Of a DNA stretch of 64,000 nt, positions 47,013 to 60,000 are shown piece after piece (within the stretch, counting starts at the first letter, position 1; each line of letters starts with the position of its first letter). Both the position numbers and the translations under genes were made by a program. The notes below the pieces were generated by a model that was not told where the DNA came from, searched no databases, and saw nothing but the letters and a program-made list of their open reading frames with translations. Location of the stretch: NCBI RefSeq assembly GCF_910592395.1, contig NC_088315.1:18707808-18771807 (forward strand), written 5' to 3'. The DNA comes from Lineus longissimus (Eukaryota > Nemertea > Pilidiophora > Heteronemertea > Lineidae).

Positions 47013-47524
47013 AATATACTATCAGCTCATGGGGAACATACTATCAACTCGTGGGGAACATAGTATCAGCTCATGGGGAACATACTATCAGCTCATGGGG
47101 AACATACTATCAGCTCATGGGGAACATACTATCAGCTCATGGGGAACATACTATCAGCTCATGGGGAACATACTATCAACTCATGGGGAACAAAGTATCA
47201 GCTCATGGGGAACATACTATCAGCTCTTGGGGAAGAAAGTATCAGCTCATGGGGAACATACTATCAGCTCATGGGGAACATACTATCAGCTCATGGGGAA
47301 CATACTATCAGCTCATGGGGAACATACTATCAGCTCATGGGGAACATACTATCAGCTCATGGGGAACTTAGTATCAGCTCATGGGGAACATACTATCAGC
47401 TCATGGGGAACATACTATCAGCTCATGGGGAACATACTATCAGCTCATGGGGAACATAGTATCAGCTCATAGGGAACATACTATCAGCTCATGGGGAACA
47501 TACTATCAGCTCATGGGGAACATA
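47010..47524. repeat. 22-bp minisatellite, block 1 (about 23 copies)
   Basis: Unit CATACTATCAGCTCATGGGGAA, very homogeneous. Since 22 is not a multiple of three and the unit has no stop in the plus-strand frames, all three frames stay open; the long frames here are artefacts. Confidence 0.95.
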
Positions 47525-47612
47525 ACTTACAACATGAATGTACAGACCATACAGTCATGTCTCTTGTACTTTCTGTTTCGTAGGTGACTCCCCGCCGGTA
47601 TGTGAAGGAACA
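47525..47612. repeat. Spacer between minisatellite blocks, duplicated at 47881-47965
   Basis: About 85 bp, nearly identical in both places, running from ACAACATGAATGTACAGACC to CTCCCCGCCGGTATGTGAAG. It includes a pyrimidine tract and TAG that could act as a splice acceptor. Confidence 0.85.
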
Positions 47613-47880
47613 AAGTATCAGCTCATGGGGAACATACTATCAGCTCATGGGGAACATACTATCAGCTCATGGGGAACATACTATCAGCTCATGGGGAACT
47701 TAGTATCAGCTCATGGGGAACATACTATCAGCTCATGGGGAACATAGTATCAGCTCATGGGGAACATACTATCAGCTCATGGGGAACATACTATCAGCTC
47801 ATGGGGAACATAGTATCAGCTCATGGGGAACATACTATCAGCTCATGGGGAACATACTATCAGCTCATGGGGAACATACT
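47613..47880. repeat. 22-bp minisatellite, block 2 (about 12 copies)
   Basis: Same unit as block 1. The block-plus-spacer arrangement shows a larger duplication. Confidence 0.95.
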
Positions 47881-48031
47881 TTACAACATGAATGTACAGA
47901 CCATACAGTCATGTCTCTTGTACTTTCTGTTTCGTAGGTGACTCCCCGCCGGTATGTGAAGGAGGATGAATACACATTGCCCTTTAGGCTCCCCGAGAAC
48001 AAGCGCGAAATAGAATAGAAAAATGAAAATG

Positions 48032-51000
48032 CTATGACCACACCAAAACAAACACTAAAAGCAAAGCCACCAAAACGAGTGTTTTAGAAACTTGCCATGA
48101 GTTCGAGGAGGATTGTATGCAGGCCACGTGAAGCTGAGACCCCTTGTCACTGGGGTTGGCCACCTCTGGCAGGCGATGGTCCCGATGAAATACTGGCGGA
48201 TCCTGCGGCTCTATACATGGCAATGAAATTGCGTCGACAGTCCCGTCTTTCTTGAATGTAAACTTCCCGAAGTTTTCAAAGCCTTCACAAAAAAGCGTCC
48301 AGTCTAATTCAGACTCTGTGCTGAATTCGTCATCTTGGAATAAATCTATCAGAAGACGTCCGTATTTGCCATAAATTGCGTGAAGTGTGTATGTTGTATG
48401 GTTTAAGAATACGGTCAGGTTACCGAATACGTTATTGCCATACGTTCCGACGTACGGTGACAGGTTCCGCCGGAAAAACGGCCGGGCTATGATGCCACCG
48501 CCGTAATTTGCAGTTTGGTCAATTGCGTCAAGCCCGAAGGGGTCGTAACCGCAGATTCCCTCTGGAGTCGTGAAACTTTTCTCCCTCAGAAGAAGGTCCA
48601 TTATGTAGAAGTTTACTAGGGAGGTAAAAAAGCCCATTTGTTTTGGTTTGGCAGCACCGTTTATGCTCGTGAAGACGCCATATTTGTGATAGGGGAGAAT
48701 GTGCATGCTGCTGAAGTAATCGTATATAAACCCGTAATGGTGAAGGACTTCGTAACCTGAAATTGAGACAACGATATGAGGAAATTGAAGGGGAAGTGTT
48801 CGTAGCAGGAAAATATTGATATATGATATTCGCAACTTTACGAATCCGGAATTCCGAATTGTTATTTATCGGAGAAAGTGACGGCAAAATCATTGTTTTT
48901 TTATCTGATTATTGCGTGTTACTCTCAGAAGGGATACTCAAAAGCTAGTTTGCCGAATCATTAAACTGTTATACTCGCTGCGGATGTTGAATTCGTGGCG
49001 ATGAGGCCGAATTCGTTGATAAATTGCCGGGAAGGGCATAGCTGGACGTAAGCATGCATTTCCGACACCTTCAAATACACAATATTAGATTCAAAATGAG
49101 CATGAGTCACTTCGGATCCAAGTTGGTCATTTGTAATTCGCAATTTGTGAGATTTACGAAACATCGCTATCAAGTGATATGAACGTCAAAGACGACTGAA
49201 GTCTATATGTTTTGCCGCATCAAAACGACGCGAGTGGACTAAAGATGGATAATGACTGACAAATATCAGTAAGTGAATCTTGTAAACTAATAAGCAGAAG
49301 AGATGGTTGTTACATGTCAAATTATCGCACTAGGTAAAAAGGGTTAACGGTGTCGAAATGAAACTGAAATAATTTACTTTCAAAGTTGAGTCAAAAGAAA
49401 ATTGATAGCTCGATGGATAAGTATCTTAGTGATTTTCGCCATGGCCACTTTGCGTGTTCTCACCTCTGTATCTCCCCGTGAACCATCCGAGCCCGTAGTC
49501 GTAGTAATAATCCATGTCAAACGTAGGTTTCACCATGTCACTATTCCACTCTGGCGGCAGCACGACTTGGGGCTCGTACACTTCCTTCAATAGTGTCGCG
49601 TACGGAACATTGTCAGCCCCGCGCATGTGGAATTCCATCCATTTCGCCATGTCTTCGGATGTGCTGCAGATACTAGCTGCCGAAAACGTACTGGAGATTT
49701 GCCTGAAAACGTATCAACAATTAGGCTCAAGTAGGCGTATTCGACGGTTCAGTACATTAGTATGATAAAGGTAAAATCAACAAAGAAAAGAAGATTTCAG
49801 CTGGTTTTTTGTGTACAGGTATCCTCTGTTTGCATGTGTGTGTCTTAATTAATTCGAAGTTACGAGTCTGTGTATATTTTCACACGCCGGTGATCTTCCC
49901 CAAGAACCATGGAGTATAGGTGAAACAAAATGGCGGCCTGTGTTGACAGTCGCGGAACGACGTCATCAATCAATCTAGACCCTGCGCAGGTCGGCTATTC
50001 TCTCACCTGACTGCGACCCAGGGCCTGGCTTCAAGCGTACCACCCTCATGTGCCTTGTAAGGCCTCGCGAAGCCTTCCCCTTCGCCTGCTTCTCCAGCAA
50101 AGGTCGTTTGCGTCATGTTGAGTGGGTCGAGGAGGCGTTTTCTGACCAGGTCCGCCCAGCGGCCGCCACCCAGTTTCTCTGCCACCAACCCGGCCAGTAT
50201 GAGGAGGACGTTACTGTAGGTGAACTTAGTGCGGAATCCGTACTTTTCTTTGATGAATGGTAGATGTCTGGATACAAATAAAAGAGACTGCAATTGAGGC
50301 TGAAAACAAGATTCGTTGCCTCATATGTTCGGTAAAGCGAGTATTTCTAAATCCGTCACCTGTAACATGACTCAAAATTTCGATGCAAGCATGTTTTGCT
50401 GCAGAAAAGTTTAGAAAAGTCAAAGGTGAGGGTTCGATACCTACTTTAAGATTTCTTCTGGTGTCATAGAACTTGTCTGCCACATGCCGTTGTAGGCCGG
50501 AAAGCCTGCCTTGTGTGAGAGGATGTCACGTGGTGACATATGGAGGGTCCGGTAGTCATCATGAATATAGAATTCTGGGCCAAGGATGGTTCTGATTGGT
50601 GTATCCCAGTTAAGCCTGAAGAAGAGTAGGTATGAAGATGGTGAAAAGTCATCAGGTCGCAGCGCTGTTCCGACGGCCAGCCCAACACGGCATTATGAGG
50701 CAAAGATGAGAATTCTATCTTTGCCCGTTGTTTGAAGCTAATCCCGCAGTCTGTAGTCTGCAGGCCACTACATTCTGCCACTGCATTATGCAGTTCGTAG
50801 TTCCTACGTTTCGCGTTCCTTCGACGTGAATGTCTTCATTGGAAGGTATTGAAAACTACGCAAAAAGGGCTTGTTTTTTTATTTCGGATTATTTTCCTGG
50901 ACCACCAGTAATAACGAGCGACGTACCCCTTTAATCTGCTCATCTCTGTACCACAAACAATGCTACCTCGTTAACTCGCCCTATACAGTGGCTGACTAAG

Positions 51001-54000
51001 TGCTGGCACCTGCGCCGCTTAGGCCCGATCTCAAGCGCTCCGTTATTTACAAACATAATGGCTTGTTTACGAATTAATATGCCAGGTAGACAACAACTCT
51101 AGCTGGGAGGTAAAAGCTTGCTAACTTGATCTGTGAACAGTACTGTTGTAAAAAAAAGATAATGTCCAAGAAGTGTCCCATAATACAACGGAAAAACACC
51201 ATGACTAAAGTAACAGATCATTCTCCATTCGCAGGACCGACTCTATTTATCGGTGACGTCGTTCCGTCCCCGCTTGAATTGGCCGCCATTACGTCCGAAT
51301 GGCCACGACTGACCTTTTCATCATTATAAGACTGTCAGGGCCGCCAGTCAATTTTTGTAATTTTATCCTCCAGAGTGTGTAAGAATCGATCAGTGGTCGT
51401 GGCCATTTTCAGTCCGATTACACGACCCGATCGCAACGTATTCAGATTACTGAAGCGAATCAGTTGAGAAGTGCCAAAGGAAATTTCCTTGACAAGTTTT
51501 AGTTAAAAGATGCTATAAAGTTAAAAGGTAGTAAAAAGAAGCTCGCGAAGTTTTGTGGAATGGACCCTGGTACCCAAGAAGCCTCACAAACAGACGTCTT
51601 TGAAGTATCTTTCTAAGCACAGGCTGTCTGGTTATACATGTACTGCGACCGAGGGGACTCGGAACCCTGTGGTAAGATGCATTTGAACTGTACATATTGG
51701 TTGTTAGCGAGGCCATTAACCTTGCTTTTAGTTCAGAAATATAATATGTTCCGTATCATTCATTGGGAATATCGCAAGGTAAAATATGAAAGATACCCAC
51801 CTTCTTGAAGAAAGCCAGCGTCAATCAAGATGCGACCTCTTTTATACTCAGACTCTCCGTTTCCATCAAGATTTTAGGAAACACAAGGGGACAATGCATC
51901 GAAAAACTTTTAGATTAGGTTTAGTATATCTCCAGTCAAAAATGTATAACAGCAACTAAGTCAATTTGCGCAATTGTGATGAGACGGGAAAAGTTTCAAT
52001 GGTGAATACGATTGTCTGGTGTTTTTGACTGCAAGGATAGAAACATATAGCGGTGGGTTATGTCCAAAAAGTTATCATTCGTGACAGCTTTCCGGGGCGA
52101 AGTAAAATGCTCTTATCATGATGAATGTGGTGACAACATCACTTATTTATAGACTTCCCACCCAAAAAATAGTTGCACATTAACCGGCAGATACAATGAA
52201 TATAGACTGTTATCACGAAAGAGATTTGGAAATTTTCGCGAAACGCATGAATAAGACGACCCAAAAATGCACGGGCACCTCACCAAGGGAACCATTTTAA
52301 TTCCTAATGCTTTCAATGGTATGATTTCTTAGGTCACCATTATTTCGAACAAATTTTACTAAATCTTTCAATATGGCCATGTTTTTTAACACCCAGTGAC
52401 CATGAATGTCGCATCGAAACGGAACAAACAATAAACTTCTAATTCCACTGCACATCCTCTTTTCTAACTCAAGACTAATGACATTAGGCTTTAATGCATT
52501 GTGCACTGGAGTGGAATTACCATCATCAAAGTAACACCAGGAAATGAACCCAGTGACCTCTCAATTGCAAAACGCTACGCTAGGCCTTGCGCCTATCGGC
52601 TAACATCAAAAGCTATGTAATAATTGGTCACAACCTTCCTTGCTATTGCAAATCCGGCTACCAAAGTATCCACATTTAAAAACTACCCCATTTCGCAACG
52701 TAAAATGTCAACTAATCTCAACATAAAACCTCGTCGGCAGACTGCGTACACCAATAATGTAATACATATCTAAACTCTCGCATCTTAATACTTATGGCGA
52801 AATGCCCACCCTCTCTCTCCAAATGTAAAGCCGGATTTCACTCTCCATGGCAGCTAGCAATATTGAGACGATCCCTAAGTTATAATGTACATATAAACTG
52901 GTCATTTTTCAAGACCTATATCGGCCGGCATGACTGGTTGTAAAGTCGCCAATAACGGCGCTCATGATGCAATTATAGATAATGCATTGAACACCCTTTC
53001 AATCAGTCATAAAGTTTAATCAGACAGATTTACATAAGATCTCATGTTCTCATTGTCCATCGATCCCGAGCGCTGTTTCATTCTCCGAGCAGACATGATA
53101 TCCAAGCATTATTCTCTCTGCCAGTATTAGCTTTCATTTTTTTGACGTCACTGTACATTGTACATTGCGTACGTAGTGTAACCAGACTGAAAATGGCCGC
53201 GACCACATTGGTGATAAAACGACAAAAATGCATGTCGTTTGAAATAGAATTGTGTCAACTACACTATTTTACTACATCATTTTAACCATGTCACAAACTG
53301 TCGTGTGAAAAGCCGGGAAGGACTCACGTCATCAAATCTAGACTTCCGGTCCTGCGCAAAGAGGCAGGTTCTGGTAAATCTGAGTCAAAGCGGCAGACTC
53401 AGGCATACATGTTGGCTTGGTTCACAAATTTTCATATTTGTTCATCTTTTCTTGATGGCCAAGTAAAATGGTGTTTTGGATACTTTTAATGCGATTAATG
53501 TGTCGACGTACATAAAAAATACGATGAACGCTAATAAAAGGCAAAGACACTAAACCCACAAAGGGGTTTACAAGGTATGTCTTAACAGTAATGTAACTCA
53601 ATATTGTACACTGCCTGAATGAAAAATTAAAAAGAAGTACGAAAGCTGGAACATTGTAGAGTTCTGTCGCCAACATCCCTTCAAGCTACTTTCTGTAGAA
53701 AGAACATTGAGCAGTGTTTTCTGGGATAAGTTTTAAGTTTATTACAATCGAGATTTCAGACAGGTGTCGTGAGAAATTCTCGCCATAAAAATACCATTTC
53801 TCTGTTCATTAGCTCCTCCGGAGGCAGTTTCCGTTACGTTACGGTTAAACGGAGAAGACGCCGGAAGTGCGGAGTTCTTAAAGAGGTTAAAAACAACAAT
53901 ATTCATCGTATTTTCATTATTGGAGAAAAAAATTGCATCATAGGCAATTCATTTACGCGTGGCGTCCCTTATGTTTTGAGAGACGTCCAATATATCCACT

Positions 54001-57000
54001 TATGATTACGCCCTAATATAATTAACGCCCCCCCCCCCCCTGCGCGAAATGCACACACAGTGATGTTAGTAATACAAAAATACAAATAGACTTGCGCCAT
54101 TATAACAGTTTGGTACACGAATCAATACAACTACATGTACATGTATACATTATTAGTCCTGAGCAGGTTTATAAAGTTCTATATAGGACCTCAAATCTGC
54201 GTTAATGACATCTCTGTTGACACAAACTCCCGTATAATGAGATCTAACAGACCTCCAAGTGAGGGGAAATACCCCCTAAAGTGATTATGGCCGGTGAAAT
54301 TCATTTACATAAGATCATCAATAATAATTCGTATTATCTCTTCACCATGTTTGATGGAGTGAGTCTGATCGCGGGATTGGTCACGTGTAGTCAAGCCGCC
54401 GAGTATCCTACTGAAGGCGGACAGTCGTTGGCCAAGGTTCGGACGACTGTATTTCCGTCAAGTTAACCTGCATTCGCCATCTTCTTCGGAGTGCGAAGCT
54501 GATTTTTAGTACGAATTCTCTGCAGGCCTTTATCATCGTTCCAGAAATTTCTCGATTTGCGTTCCCAATATTTATAAAACCTGAATAAATATCCGCAGTA
54601 TTTATTCGCATGCCCCTTATCATCCCTGACGGCTGTTTACAGCGGACGGGTACTGTAGACTACAACATTTTTGCGGGTGCTTTAATTTCGCGGAATTCGC
54701 AATAACCAGGCTCGATTATCGAATAATAAAGACCGCAAAAACTTTATTTTTATTAGAAAAACACAAAGAAACAGTAAACTGGCAAAAATACAATTCATTA
54801 AAATTGTATTTTTTGCAGATTACAGTTTCATGGGTTTTTCGTGATAAGTTTTGAAAATATGATTTTTCAGAAATTTTCTCGAATCTCAAAAATCGAAAAG
54901 CGCGAAACTCTGGTAGTTAATGGTACACTACACAGGTACTGTAATGACAATACAACGTACTCATCATATGCGTTTTGTTAAGAACCTCCACGGTACGACG
55001 ACAACGGCGTGAGTGTACACACAGGTTTGTATCTTGAGGGGTCATCGCCAATTACCCGAGATATTAACGCCTGCCAACATTGACGCACATAATTCACGAT
55101 GATATGATAACGGTGATAAATTTCTGGCCTATATTTTAGACCCGAAATTCGTACATCAATAATTTTATACATGACATCCTTCCGCATGCAGTTCTTTTTT
55201 TATCAATTACTGGATAACAATAATTGTATTGGGCTGAAGAACCGATATTTTACACCAACAAAATCAGGCATCTTTTCAGTTCCCATTGTGTTTCCGACAC
55301 GTACGTACCCGACAAATTTGCCGACCAAAACACCTTCGTAGATTCTTGCGGTGGTTTTTTCGCTGACATCAATTTAAAGGTTGCGCATCATGACGACACC
55401 CGCTCTGTTCAAATTCAAGTGTGTCTAGTGACTACTAAGATTGCCATCATATTGACGCAGGTCATATTGATAAACTACATTTGACTGTAAGATTGTGATT
55501 ATCACGTTCATTTGCCCCAATAGCATTCCGCGAAGATGACGTCACTGCAGCTGCTGCCCTCTATTTCCCCATCGCTGAATTACAGGCAATGTCGGACAAA
55601 CATGCGGTTTCGTAATGGATTCAGGCTTTCTAACTAGGGCAGTTACATTCAATCTGGCACATGCCCGAGTGTTGGAAATACATGTACTACATAATTGTTC
55701 TGAATATTTCTCTCTCTGACTCTATGGTATCACTCATGCTAAAAACATATAGGATCAAAGATAATTGACTTTGCAATAAGCTCAAATGCGTAGAAATAAG
55801 TGTCGATGTCCGACTGCCACGTGACTAAAACGTCATCAATATCTTATTCAAATGACCTTGTGAGCTATAAATAGTAACGTCGCGGAATGCTATTGCTGTT
55901 GAAGTTGAAGTCGGAGAGAGAAGTGCCGAGATCGTATCGCCGGTCGAGCTTTTCCTACTGCAAGGTTTCAGGACAGACCGGCGTTAAATTATTGTAAAAT
56001 TGGATGAAAACCTATATCGTACTTGATATATATATGTTTTATAAACCCAAAACTTTAACTTTTAACTTTTATGTTCACGTCCGCGAAAAGGAATACTCGT
56101 AAGGTGCTAACTGAGAATTCCGACTTTGGGGAAATCATCAACAGACGATGTGCACTCATCAGGTGCTGAAAGCCGATGCTCATGGCATCCATCAAGACTC
56201 CCATATCGTCTGATTATAACGATGTGCAGGATATTGGCGAACTTAACATCTTTCGAGAGGTAATAATGATGTTTGAAATAGACTTGGGTTAAAGTGGTCA
56301 AGAGGCAAATTCTTCCAGACTCTACTCTGAAGAGATTAGGAGTTAATGTTCGCTTCTCCAGCATGGCATGCATACATGTAATAACCCCTCATACATTTTC
56401 CATCGATGGTTGAAGCAAACAGGGCCAGTGACACTTGGGGAGGGGCATTTTACACCGGCATGTCATACTTCTACGCACTATAGCTTATACCTTAGTCCGT
56501 CACCACTACAACAGAGACGAACGGACTTGATGAGCACTTTTTCAAGAAAGAACATTTATAACTTTTAAGACTCCTACACCGGAACAAATCCCACTTCTAC
56601 AGACTCAGTCTGTTAGCAAATTGTATCGCACGAGAAATTCCAAACAGACCGTAGACAAAAACTAAACTATCTAATAGGAACACATGTTAACCACAGTCAG
56701 TATCAAGGTTCCGGGTATCATTCAAGCCGAGTTGTAACAAGTTCCTGCAATCAGCTAACATCTAGCAGTTGTAACTGTCAGGTGATACTGGGGACAGTCT
56801 CAACACAAAGAAGTCCTTTTCTGGCGGAGGAAAGTACAATATGTAGTAGCCAAATTGACCCACGTCGACAGAAAGCCCTTCCCAGACAGGAGGTCATTGC
56901 TGAAGGCCCGATTCCATAAAGTGTTTCTTTCAGGCAGCGGTTGCCGGGGCTGCTCAACCGTACTCACACTGATCTTAATAGAGGGTTTGAAAAAACTTGA

Positions 57001-60000
57001 AAACTTTTTCGTCCCGCACCAATATGAACCCCGCAGCAGAAGTTTGGTGAAATGAAAAACCCTTATGGTTGTTGAGAGTTACCTTGCTAAAAAAAGGGGG
57101 TTTCCATATCTGTTTTGGTCAAAAAACAATCGAAGCTTTTTCAAACGCTCAAAAACCTTATACATTTGTACATGTAATTCATAAGGGTGTACATTTAGCT
57201 TTAGCGGGCATTCCGAAAGTCAAATTACCCGCTTGAGCGTTTGGTCTGGGTCGGGAGTACCGCGGCATCAAAAGACGCCAAACCCCGACGGCATTTTCAA
57301 ATGTGAGCCGAGTGCAGTTTTGCCACGACGGCAGTGGAAATACGCCTATGGTCACTCACGGCAGGAACTGGAGAGGATCACCAGAGATAAACGTCGTCTT
57401 AGGAAAGTCGTTCGCTGTCTACTCAGAGGCGGGAGCAGAGGGCTTATGTAAAGTACATAAGTGCTTAGAAGACCGATATGACCGTCAACAAAAAGGGAAA
57501 CCGATAAACTGCAGAAGAAATGGCATTCGCGGACGGTTTTGTGTTATAAGAAGCCGTTAAGTTTGATAAATTATCGTTTCTTGCGGGATTGAAAAGGTTA
57601 GATCCAGGGTGCAGTGTTTATGACATATCGCATCCTTTTCTTAAGTACGAGGTTAAGTCAAGGAATACAGATATGGTGTATTCCTTTAGCTCTTGCTTTT
57701 AGCTTGATTGAATTGTGTTACGGCCCCTCGCTTAGCGCCGTATTTCTTTACCAGCAGCATCCATCAACACAGACCTTCGCACCGCACGAACTGGTAAAGC
57801 GAATGAATGAACGGGCGCAGCATGAAGGAAACGTAAAACATCGATCTGCCAGTTTTTACTTCCATACTCCGCGTTCCAATGCTTTTTATGGGGTTTTTTT
57901 CAAACCGCGGGTTGGACCAATATTTTGTTTTGGACGATGTATGGAGCCGGCCATGAATGACCATGCACAGCGTGAACTAAAATGTAAATGGAGCTAAGAA
58001 TCAAATATCCAAACCTTGATTCGGCTAATGTGAAACTTTCACGGTTTGAATCCAAACTGCAAGCACCGCTGGCGACCACTAGCACTGGCAACAGCCAATG
58101 TGAACATCCTATACCATCCATGCCAGACTCTATTATACATAACCAGCCAAAGGGTGCGAAGAGACAGTTTGTGGTTGGGGAGATTAGCCTTGGCTCTGGT
58201 CGAGTATAAACCAGAGCAAGGAAGGAAGAAATATCAATAGATATACATGTATAGTGTTTTTCAGATATATCTGGCCATAGGTACTTGGCTGACCTCTGGC
58301 TAAAGGTATATGTACTTGGCTGACCTCCTGTGGTCGGGTCACATTCCTGAGTTCAATTGAGTATCATCGGCCAGAAAAATATGAAAAACACTGTCCGACA
58401 TTTCGTCTATTTGCTCTTGGCACTTTTGGCCTAACGACCCCCATGCAAGTTGTTTCTTGGGGGTCGATGTTATCAAGATTTGCCCTGATAACACATTTGA
58501 TAAGACAACAGAGCAATGGGAATTTAGGCCCGGGTACGCGAGGGCTTTGTTTGAAGCCGATAGACCGCCTAGGCCTGAATTCTTCTAACTACGTGTACGA
58601 GATAAAATAACGCAACGGGTTATTTTCGATCAACTGGAATCTAGATGTGTTACAATGCGAGCTTGACTGTATATATAACCTGCCGATTCTCATTCGAGTC
58701 TTTAATTCCCGCCTTTAATTCTCACAGCAATTACCATCACAATGTCGAAGCTATCACTCTCTCATTATAGGGAAAGAGGCTAATAGAGTTATCGCGAGGT
58801 CACACGGTGTTGAGAGATCTTTATAACACACCAATTCCCCGGGTTAAGGCCTGGCAGCGTGATGCCCAGTGGCTCGCCCAGGACCACGCTAAAAGTGCGC
58901 ATAACCATGCTCTGCGCTGTGAAGGCATTCTTTTAGAATGTTCCAACAACTTTCATCAATAAAATAAGACATTTGATTGTTTTTCTCGCTCGTTTGCGGG
59001 GAGCTTCATGCCGATTTCAGCGCCAAGCTATAGTTGTAGGTAACCGGGCCAACGGGCTTTTTATCCTGTCTTCAATGAGTGATTTATGTGTGTATTTATA
59101 GATGATTTGTTTTAAGCGCTCAGACAAAGGACGATTATACTGATTGAATTATCTTCATTTCCTCTGTTTACCTGGCAACTATCACTTTTTCTCTATTTTG
59201 GACACCCTTTGGGACTGCCTGTCCTTAATACAAACGTGTCCTGATTCAAGGGGTCATATTGAACGAATCCTATTTGGGACCAAAGTCACAATCTCGAAGA
59301 GAGACCAAGTTTGTGTCCTGCGAAAAGAGATGTCAGCTAAGAGAGGTTCACTGCACATAATTTGGAACTAAATAAACAAGCAAGGTCAGAGAAGCTAATG
59401 ACTGTTGGGCTATTAAAGTGAGTGTCTGTAACTTCCGCGAGAATTAGGCGATATTATCTGTTTGACGTGTTAATGAACACCGAGAGGTATCCAATTGTCA
59501 TGGCGAGGCGAGAGACATCACAACCAGACTAACTCTTTACCATTCACGCCGAGAAAAGTAAACTATATCACCAAATACTGCCTGTATGTGGTCTTCATCG
59601 ATCGACTTAGTTCCTGTCATTATAAGTACTTCACTATTCGCTTCTCATTTATTAATTGGTAAGTTTTAATTGCGGTGTTTGCACTGCATAAGAAGGACCA
59701 CTAGTGGCGAATAGAGACGTGCATATCGGATATACTTTTTAAAGGGCCAACATTGGCGTCGAATTTAGCTGGTCAGGGGATAATATCCCTAATTGCCACC
59801 ATGCGCCACCACCCTGAAGTATCAAACTACAGCTCATCTCTGACTGAGTGGCTTTAGCTTGTATTATAAGGCGGTTTTTGACATGACTTGCAAATTTCAA
59901 AATTCAGCCCTGCCCAAAGTCACCAACCAACAATTTGGCCACCTAGCTACTGCCTATACACCTTTCCAGAAATGGGGCGCTGAGTGTCCGAAATAGTGAT

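Noticed and set aside
47010..47880. CRISPR-like array
   Set aside because: Repeats are directly adjacent with no unique spacers, and the genome is animal.
47010..47941. Long plus-strand reading frames translating to repeated MGNILSAHGEHTISSWG-like protein
   Set aside because: They follow from a stop-free 22-bp satellite unit that leaves all three frames open; there is no start context or conserved domain.
52540..52610. Functional tRNA gene
   Set aside because: A and B boxes fit, but no good acceptor stem or anticodon arm can be drawn; a SINE remnant is likelier.
57233..57560. Two overlapping plus-strand frames of 72 and 85 codons in the large intron
   Set aside because: They overlap in different frames, have no domain and no splice context.
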